Source: Morchella semilibera
Taxonomy: Eukaryota; Ascomycota; Pezizomycetes; Pezizales; Morchellaceae
Assembly: GCA_009192285.1 (NCBI GenBank)
Contig: WBVU01000012.1
Span: forward strand, 868,001 to 932,000
Reading direction: 5' to 3'
DNA: 64,000 nt
A program made the position numbers and the translations under genes. This document shows positions 56,655-64,000 of this stretch, piece after piece (within the stretch, counting starts at the first letter, position 1; each line of letters opens with the position of its first letter). The notes beneath the pieces were generated by a model, which saw nothing but the letters and a program-made list of their open reading frames with translations, was not told where the DNA came from and made no database searches.

Positions 56655-58991
56655 TGTTACTGGGGTTTGTGGAATTAGAAGAAAGGGGGGAGGGGGACCT
56701 GTTGGTGTGATAGGGTGGAATGTAAGGATGGGATGGTAATGAGTGCCACGGATGTATGTAGGTACGGTGTTGTGGAGGTGGTAGTGGTGCAGGAGTATAT
56801 CACTGGTAATGTTCAACGAGCGCTGTGAGCGTATCGTATCAGATGAGTGTAGATTTGTGCCGTCGACGTGCTCGATGATCCCCGTCCCGTTCGTTGTAGT
56901 GGCAGCAGCAGTAACAGTAACAGTAACGACTGGAGCTCCGGCCCGACCTATATATATATGTAGTCGCGCGTGTAGGAGAGAGTGAGAGAGAGAGAGAGAA
57001 TGAGCTCGAAGATTGGATACCCGAATATATCAGCAATCAGGGGGGAGAGGAATTTGGGGGGAAGGAGGTTGGGTCACTACTAGCTACATATATTGTATAC
57101 AGCACCATAAATACATGTACTTATATACCGGGCTCTATCTGTCACTTCTTATAAACGGTGTTTCTCTTCTTTGGGGGGGGGGGCGCAAAAGAAAAAAGTT
57201 TTCACTTTATCAGTCAAATCTCATGAAGGGCCGTTGCTTTTTTCTTCTTAAGAAAAAAAAGAATTCTTTCCTTTCTTTTGCAGCTCGCCTGGTCCTTGTT
57301 CCCTGCTTTTTTTTTTTTTTTTTGGGAGAGATAGTCTGTGCTTCGATCCACGGAGGAATTGGGGCTTGTGTCACGTGAGAGAGTGAGAGTGAGGGTGAGA
57401 GTGAGAGTGAGTGAGGTCCTGCGCATGTGTGATATGATATATATATAGATTGAACATCTTCTTGAATGATACAGGACAGGGCCTCTAGTTAGCGAGATGA
57501 GATGCGTGTGTTTTTTCTTTTAATTTACTGCGTGCGCGCGCGAGTAAGGTCGCGCAGTTACATACTTAAGTACCTAGTGAGTTTGACAGACGAGACAGAC
57601 AGGCGGTTTGCTAGCCAGGGCTGGCTTGTTAAAAACTTGCTTATGATTGAGAGTGAGCCTTGCTGCGGGTTTCGGTTTGTCTCTCTCCCTCGACTATTTT
57701 TTTTTGTCTTGTCTTGTCTTATTCTGTTTTTGTTTTTGTTGCTTTTTCATGTCTTGTCTCGCGTAGGTAGGGCAGGACGAACGAACGCCTGTAATCTAAA
57801 ATGGAGACATCTCGCGTGCTCTGGGACAGGGGAGAAAGAGCGAGGTGAGGCGATTGTAGCCGATGATGGCGGGAGAAGAGAAAGGTAAGAGGAGAGGGGC
57901 TTATCTGATTGTTGAGATGGTGCATGAGATGAGAAGGCATGTATGGTGGGGGTTATCAGATGGGATTGTTGCAGGTACTGAATTCTTGGCCTCATGCAGA
58001 GTCGGCGAACATAAAAGCGACGGATATTCGTGTCGGAGCTTTTGAAAGACGGGAAGAGATGAGACGAGACGAGCGAAAACGCGTAAGCATCAATGGTGTA
58101 TGTACTTGTTTTGTCGTGGTACTCGGACCGTAGAGCTCGAGCTCGAGCAATAACTGCGGCATCTCCTATAGCCACTGTCGTTCTGGTCTGAAACGATAAG
58201 ATGGTGCTGCTGGTGGTGGTACGTGCCATCGATTATTCTTGAGGTTCAAGATCGAGGAACAAGACGCCAGCCGTGAATATAAATCCGAGATATCATAGTT
58301 TGATACGTCGCGCTTTGATCCTACTGATATATTAAGGTAATATATAAATTATTGGCCATGGGCTGATCACCGATCTGTCGAGTCCGGAATAATAATCAAA
58401 GTTTACGCGTTACAGGCCGGCCTTGTAAAGTATGGCGCAATAATAATGATACATACAATAATGATTACATATGTATATAATAATATATCATGTCGGGTCT
58501 GTGCTGATTCTCTCCCCCCGTCGTACAAGTGCGCGCATGTACTTGTACTTACATGTACTTACTTGACTCTCTCTCTCTCTCTCTCTCAAGGGCAAGACCA
58601 CATGCAGGTACCAGTGCGACAGATCTCTGCCCTTTGTGTGTGTGTGTGTCTTGACTGCCGACTTAGTCCAGTTCAACAATCAGTGACTGCCGACTGGTCG
58701 GTTCAGTTCAATTCATTGCGACATCAATGTCAACAGTGATAGAGTGTTTCGCTGTCTTGGCAGTCAGTCATGTGATGATTGCATATTTGAGCCTCACAAC
58801 CGGGTAATCTCCATTCTAATCTAATCTAATCTACCAATCCATCAATCAATCAAACCAGAGAGGTGTCTGTCGTCGACATCAAAGCTATCACGATACATAT
58901 TTGGCTACAGAAAATTATTTAACTCCCCTCCTCCATCCCCTCAAGATCCACAGCTACATACATCTATAAACCTCAAAAACACCAATTCAAA
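56655..58991. other. 2.3 kb between divergent genes
   Basis: Both promoters lie here. It holds GA- and GTGAGA-rich microsatellites (about 56978-57000 and 57378-57414), CT and TG tracts (58567-58587, 58636-58650), TACATGTA near 57112 and 58550, and TCTAATC tandem units near 58815 just before the plus gene. No gene is supported. Confidence 0.45.
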
Positions 58992-60659
58992 ATGCCAGAC
59001 GACGAAGCCGCAAAAGCAGAGAAGCTCGCTGCTGCAAAGAAAAGAGTATATCAGCTACATCATCCTCCATTATCTACTCAATTTCTCTAGTGCTAATAGC
59101 CTACCCAGATCGAAGCCCTCAAGAAGAAAAAGGGAAAAAAGACCAAACCGGAAGCTGACTCCCCCTCCAGCAGTCGTCCCGGCACTCCCGACGTCCCCGA
59201 GGACACTTCCACCTCCACCCCCGCGCCTACCGCCTCCCCCACCACCACCTCTCCTGCACCCACATCCACACCCACCTCTCCCCCCGCTACCGAGACCGGT
59301 CACCCTGCACCCCTCCCAGGAACCTCCCTTCATACACGCCGGATCTCAACTTCGCTGCGACGCCCCTCCGTCACCGGCGCCGAGGTCCGCCGGAGTCCAC
59401 TGTCGCCCACAGACCTCCCCGACCTCTACCGTCAGCAGGCGACCACTATCTCAGAGCTCACGGAGCTTGTTGAGAAGCATGAAGCTGAGCTTGAGCGCCT
59501 GCGCGGGCAGGCAAAGCGGCTGACGGGCGCGGAGGTGGAGAGGGATGAAGCGGTACAGGCGCTTGCTGGGGCGAGGACGGAGCTGAAGGAGGCAGTGGAG
59601 AGGGCAGAGGAGGGGGCAAAGGGGAAGAATGAGATGGAGGCGGCAGTAACTAAGTTGGTGAGTTTCTCGTATACCGGGTGGTGTGGGGGGAGGTAAGGAA
59701 GCGGTGGTAGCTAATTGACCGTATATATATAGGGAAACGAAGTCGCAGACCTAACACGGCAGACCTCGCACCTGACCTCCCAGCTCTCCAGCAAGGAGAA
59801 ACAGATCTCCGACCTCAAGCTTCAATCCTCCACCGCCTCCACCTCCCAGGACAAAGAGTCGCTCACGGCAAAAGAGGAGCAGATCGAAACAATGGAGATG
59901 GAGATCAGCAAGCTGCGCGGCGACCTCGAACGCTCAAACCGCTCCCTCGCTGACACTCAATCCACCCTCACCAGTGTACAGGCCACCCTTAGCACCCTCG
60001 AGACCACCTCCGCAACCCTCACCACCGACCTTGCCACCACAAAAGCAGCCCTCGAGTCATCTGCCGCTGCCCTCGCCGCCGAGACCACAGCACGCGAGGC
60101 GGCGCAGGCCACTCAGAAGAAGCTAGAGGTTGAGGTAGCTACCGCGAAGACTCAGGCCGCTACGATCACCACCTGGGAGCGCGACTACGCGACCCTGAAG
60201 ACGATGTACCGCGAGGCGGACGCGCGGTCTCGCGAGGCGCTGTCCGAGCGCGACGAGCTGCGGGCACGTGTTGCGGAGCTGGAGAAAGAGTGTGCGGCGT
60301 TAAAGACGGGCGGCGGGAAGGACGACGATGATGTGGCGGAGATTGAGGATGCGGAGAGGAAGAGGCTGAGGAAGAGGGTGCAGACGCTGGAGAAAGAGGT
60401 GTATGCACGTGGCAATGGGCAGTTCCAGACCGTGGATCTGGGCGGTGGTGAGAGCGCTATGGGAGGCGGAGGTGGTGAAGGATATGGTGGGGGTTTTGGG
60501 TCGCAGCAGCAGCAGGCGGAGGAGGAGCGGAGGAGGATCGAGAGGGAGCGATTAGAGAGGGTGAAGGAGGTGAAGAGGGGGTTGGAGCAGTGGAGGGGGT
60601 GGAGGTTGGATTTGTCGGCAATGGGCGGGCAGGGAATGGGAATTGTATTTGATGTGTAG
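58992..60659 (+). CDS. Golgin-like coiled-coil protein (fungal M-protein-repeat type)
   Basis: Three exons, 58992-59045, 59109-59657 and 59733-60659, with introns of 63 nt (GTATAT...GCTAAT...CCCAG) and 75 nt (GTGAGT...GCTAAT...TATAG), encode 509 residues. The start MPDDEAAKAEKLAAAKKR leads to IEALKKKKGKK across intron 1. Residues about 35-110 are Ser/Thr/Pro-rich and disordered. About 115-400 form a long coiled coil (heptads rich in Leu, Glu, Lys, Ala). A Gly-rich linker follows, then a conserved-looking tail VKRGLEQWRGWRLDL ... GIVFDV. It resembles the fungal 'M protein repeat' proteins, thought to be Golgi tethers. Only part of the last exon is visible as an ATG-initiated ORF, so the N-terminal half depends on the splicing shown here. 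Confidence 0.85.
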
Positions 60660-61507
60660 GTAGCGTAGGTAGAATTTTTTTTTATTTTTTATTTTATTTT
60701 ATGGTAATGATTGATATGAGTCCCAGTTTTGAAGCGCCATGGAGTCTCACTCGTGGTCATGTGATGCGTTTTGCTTTGATAGACGAAACTACACTACATG
60801 TATGTAGAGTGTACTTTGCGATGTGTAGTACGCGACCGCCCAGATACTCTTTTCGAACGGAGGGCCTCTGCATGGGGGACTACATAAGTACATGTAGCTA
60901 GTACCCTCACCGCGAACGTCCCCAACTACTTCATGTAGTAGCACCGCAGCGGGGCCATCCTGCGGACAAGGTACATGTTCCGTCCATTGAGACTGATGTC
61001 AAGAAGGGCTCAGGCTGATTAAACAGAGCTGTATAAGTATACATAGCGGGTGGGAACAGGTATGTATGTATCTCCACTCCAGCTGCGTATGCGTGCGGTA
61101 GGGTAAAACGCGCCGGGCTTGGAAGGGCATGGGAAAAGAACATCAGGTTACTACAGGTACTTACGTGGTGGGGTTTCGTGGCCGGGGATGAATACAAGGT
61201 ACATGTATTTCTCATAGATGCATACGGAATTAGTTCTGAATAGTAAAGCTCAATGCGCGCTGGAGGGGGCATCTAAACTACAAGTTGGAAGTAAGGGGGT
61301 TAGTGGTGGGGATTAGGGCCATGATGGACATTGGTATGGTGGTTGGTGTCGGGGGGGATCTGTTGGTGGGGCTTTTTTTTTTTTTTTGTTTATTGGATTA
61401 ATTGTAGCAGCCTCTCAATTAATGGGGGCTGTACAGAGTCTGGTAGAATTGTTGTGTCTTGCGTGACCCGATAGTCCTGTTGGCCCTTGAAGTACCAAAA
61501 ATAGTTG

Positions 61508-61635
61508 CCACAGTCATGCGTTGAGAGGCTGTGGGTTGGTGGTTGTGGGGGGATGGAAATGGGGTGGTCGTGGGGGAGAGGTTCCCTAGCCGCGCATGGG
61601 GGTGGGTTTAATTCCCACCCCCGGAGGACTAACTT
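61508..61635 (+). repeat. SINE-like dispersed repeat, copy B
   Basis: The better preserved copy. GTGGGTTTAATTCCCAC at about 61602-61618 is a T-arm-like hairpin matching the Pol III B box GGTTCRANNCC in all but one position. TGGTCGTGGG 40 bp upstream is A-box-like, and a T7 run follows the shared GGACTAAC. Confidence 0.5.
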
Positions 61636-62022
61636 TTTTTGCCCCTCCCTCCCTTTAAGGACCAATATAATGGCTCACGCAAGACCCGGCAGTTCTACCA
61701 GGCTCTATACAACGTACTCCGAAACTACTTTAACGCAGCTGGCGTTGGGGACACTCAGGCAGCAACTGGTCCCGACGCCCACTACTAAGCCCAGGCCCAT
61801 CAGGGGAGAAAAGTTTGCCACAGCATCCGGACAATTTGTTTACATGTATGTAGGTATATCTAGCGTTGGATACATTCTCCATTCCTATTCCTATGTAGCC
61901 AACCCAAAAACGGTTGGCCGCTTTGCCGCCGGTGCTCAACTCTACAGGACATCCGTAGCAGCGATACCAACACACACTAGCACTACACCCCATCCCTATG
62001 CCCCTAGCTAGAGCCTTACGCG

Positions 62023-62053
<31 letters not shown>

Positions 62054-62478
62054 ACATTTTGAACCTTCTTCCACTGCATTCTAGACCGCAGCCTTACGTT
62101 ATATGTGATCAATCCTGATTCTACTCAGTTCTGTTGACATCATATTAGAGGGTCTTTTTATCTGCCGTGTACGTGTGTGTGTATGACAGTGGGGTAGGCG
62201 GTTGACGGGAGTTGGTGAGAAGTTTTCGCTCTTTGTAGCTTGAGAGAGCTATGTGGCAACTCAAAGGTTAGCTGCGTGGCGAGAACAGGCCTGTGGCTAT
62301 ACCATAACTGGATTTTCCAATGGGTCTTTCTTTTTAAGTCTCTTCGCTGGTTTCTCTGAAACGTGGGGTAGTTGTCGAGGCGCCCTTCCGTTAGATGCTC
62401 CGTAGGGTGAAAGGGGGATAGAAAATTGTTCTAAAAAAAAAACCGTGGGTTTTGAGTCAACAATAATCATTGGTGGGT

Positions 62479-62504
62479 CGAGTGATATTTTGGGCTCGAG
62501 TGAT
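62479..62504 (+). promoter_or_regulatory. Paired CGAGTGAT motif
   Basis: Two direct cores 18 bp apart; the second continues GCCTTGTGA, the commonest form of the window-wide motif. Confidence 0.45.
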
Positions 62505-62857
62505 GCCTTGTGATCCATTGATGTTTATTTATTTATTTATTCTTCATACATGCATGTTGATCCATTGATTATTACCAGCGTACATAAAGAATTGTGTACA
62601 TGTAGTTTTGTATTATCTGATAGTTTTGTGTGAGAGTTATGAGTGCTGTTGTTTCTACAGCTGCGGGCTTTCGAGTGTTGGAAACAGCTATAAATTTCTG
62701 CCAGGAAACTACATGTACATGTACATACATATCCTAGACCGGTTTATGCACTTTTCGGAGGGCAGTACCCTTAATGACAGTAGCCCACGGCACTCGAATA
62801 TAATATTACAGTAAAAGAATACAATGCCACGACTTTTTCTCATAGATACATTGTGTA

Positions 62858-62988
62858 GTACCGCAAAGGTCCGTTGGATAAGGCCAGTCCCTTTCCGGGT
62901 TCGCAGCGTAAGCCACACCGTTTTTCTGTGGCTTATGCCGTGAACTCGTAAGAACAGGCCGGTGTTATCCAACGGACTTTTGCGGTAC
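62858..62988. mobile_element. 131 bp fold-back (MITE-like) element
   Basis: Terminal 24-nt arms at 62858-62881 and 62965-62988 (starting GTACCGCAAA) are inverted with one mismatch. An inner stem TAAGCCACA/TGTGGCTTA (62909-62917, 62927-62935) is nested at the centre, with weaker pairing between. TA dinucleotides flank both ends at slightly different distances. There is no coding capacity. Confidence 0.7.
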
Positions 62989-64000
62989 CATAGTAACCTG
63001 CCAGCATATATACTAAAGACCTCATCACCTCAAACAAAAGAAAAATTATAGAAAATAGAAACACATAGACCATCTATCATCTGTGCAAGTCATATGGCAA
63101 AATGCATGATTTTTAGGAGTGTGTATTAGTGTCTATTGACTAGCGGTAGCCAACTGACATTGGAGGCAGGAAGCTGCTTCCAATCACACCAGAATCATAG
63201 ACAGGGGGGGCCTATGGCTTTTGCAGTATTGAGTCAATTCCAGAAATAGCAACACGAAAGATAGCATAATGAAGAGGACAGCGGTCTTAGGTAAGGATGG
63301 AAGGAACTAGAGCAGAAAGAGTAGTGAAATAAAATCAGATTCTAGGTTGCCATTACATGTAGTTAAGAAGATAGAGGTTCTCAAGTTGTATTAATGAATT
63401 AACAATTATGTAAATAGTTTCCTTCATAAAATATCACCCGGGCCGGAACGGGCGATTTAATACCCAGTATTCATTGCTTGTATTTCAACCCTGGTGATGA
63501 AATCCGCGTACCGGCACTTTCATTAATTTTGTGGGTGAAGAGCCCCCTTGTACTGTTAATCTATATGCATGTACCTTGTGGTGCAGGTGCTCTAAGAGCT
63601 TTAATGATTTAATTCAAAGAATTTAGAAATGGAAGTTTTAATTAATTACATGTAATTGACAATGCATAAAGGTCAAAAGGACAAAGGAAATTCACATCGT
63701 GTGGCAGCTAGTAACAAACAAAAGTAAATTCGAGGAATGTATGAGATTAGACAAAAATAGTACCCCGCCGTGTCTTCTTTATGATCCGGCGTCTCCGCAG
63801 TCTTGGTGATCCGTTCGTGTTTCGTGCCGTTCTGGCTACCTCTGGGGATATTGTCTCGCGACTCGAAGTACTTGTCTTCGTATACATTGATTCCTCCTCT
63901 CCATCATACCAGCCCTCGGGGAAGTGCTTCCGTACATTTATGTCCTCTCCAATATCGAGATGGTGACGCGTACCAGATGGGTCTATTCGAACGCCATACA

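Larger units (their letters stand above)
60660..64000. other. Intergenic right end
   Basis: No gene is supported. It holds SINE-like copy B, C/CA microsatellites near 62020-62056, a paired CGAGTGAT motif at 62479-62504, the fold-back element at 62858-62988, and at least nine TACATGTA palindromes. A gene could begin beyond the window edge. Confidence 0.45.

Noticed and set aside
1-64000. CRISPR arrays, bacterial operons, integrons, phage
   Set aside because: No regularly spaced repeats; spliceosomal introns and gene families show nuclear fungal DNA.

Overview
The window looks like a gene-poor, repeat-rich stretch of a filamentous ascomycete genome (Pezizomycotina). Four things point there: short spliceosomal introns of 51-75 nt with GTAAGT-like donors and CTAAC/CTAAT-like branch sites; a class I hydrophobin; a SUN-family cell-wall protein with the family's cysteine signature; and an intron-bearing nuclear tRNA-Pro. 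The low gene density and several transposon relics would fit a large-genome lineage such as the Pezizomycetes (truffles, morels), but this is inference and no species can be named.

Layout. 0-4.3 kb: two head-to-head genes for secreted Gly-rich repeat proteins, one (GGPR)n and one collagen-like, sharing a 1.7 kb upstream region, then a doubtful Pro/Arg-rich ORF. 4.5-12 kb: a small retroposon insertion, tRNA-Pro(AGG), three small single-exon minus-strand genes of unknown function, and a two-exon gene resembling TET/JBP-type dioxygenases but lacking the iron-binding histidines. 15-26 kb: an F-box/ankyrin gene, a highly acidic zinc-finger-like nuclear protein, a decayed gene and an orphan gene. 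27.6 kb: the hydrophobin. 28-36.5 kb: no convincing gene. 36.5-41 kb: a SET-domain protein, a 37-residue secreted peptide whose promoter resembles that of the collagen-like gene, and a secreted cationic protein with a melittin-like dipeptide pro-region. 41-53 kb: another gene desert, holding a 2.3 kb element with ~150 bp terminal inverted repeats. 53-61 kb: the SUN gene, a Roadblock/LC7-like protein and a golgin-like coiled-coil protein. 61-64 kb: a SINE-like repeat and a fold-back element.

The genes do not form one pathway. The recurring theme is small secreted, strongly basic, low-complexity proteins (three certain, one doubtful), two of which share promoter and leader boxes. Two short sequence families recur through the non-coding DNA far beyond chance: the palindrome TACATGTA (about 37 copies) and a bipartite motif, CGAGTGAT followed by RTGA at fixed spacing (19 cores). 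They are the strongest candidates for something undescribed. All counts were made by eye.
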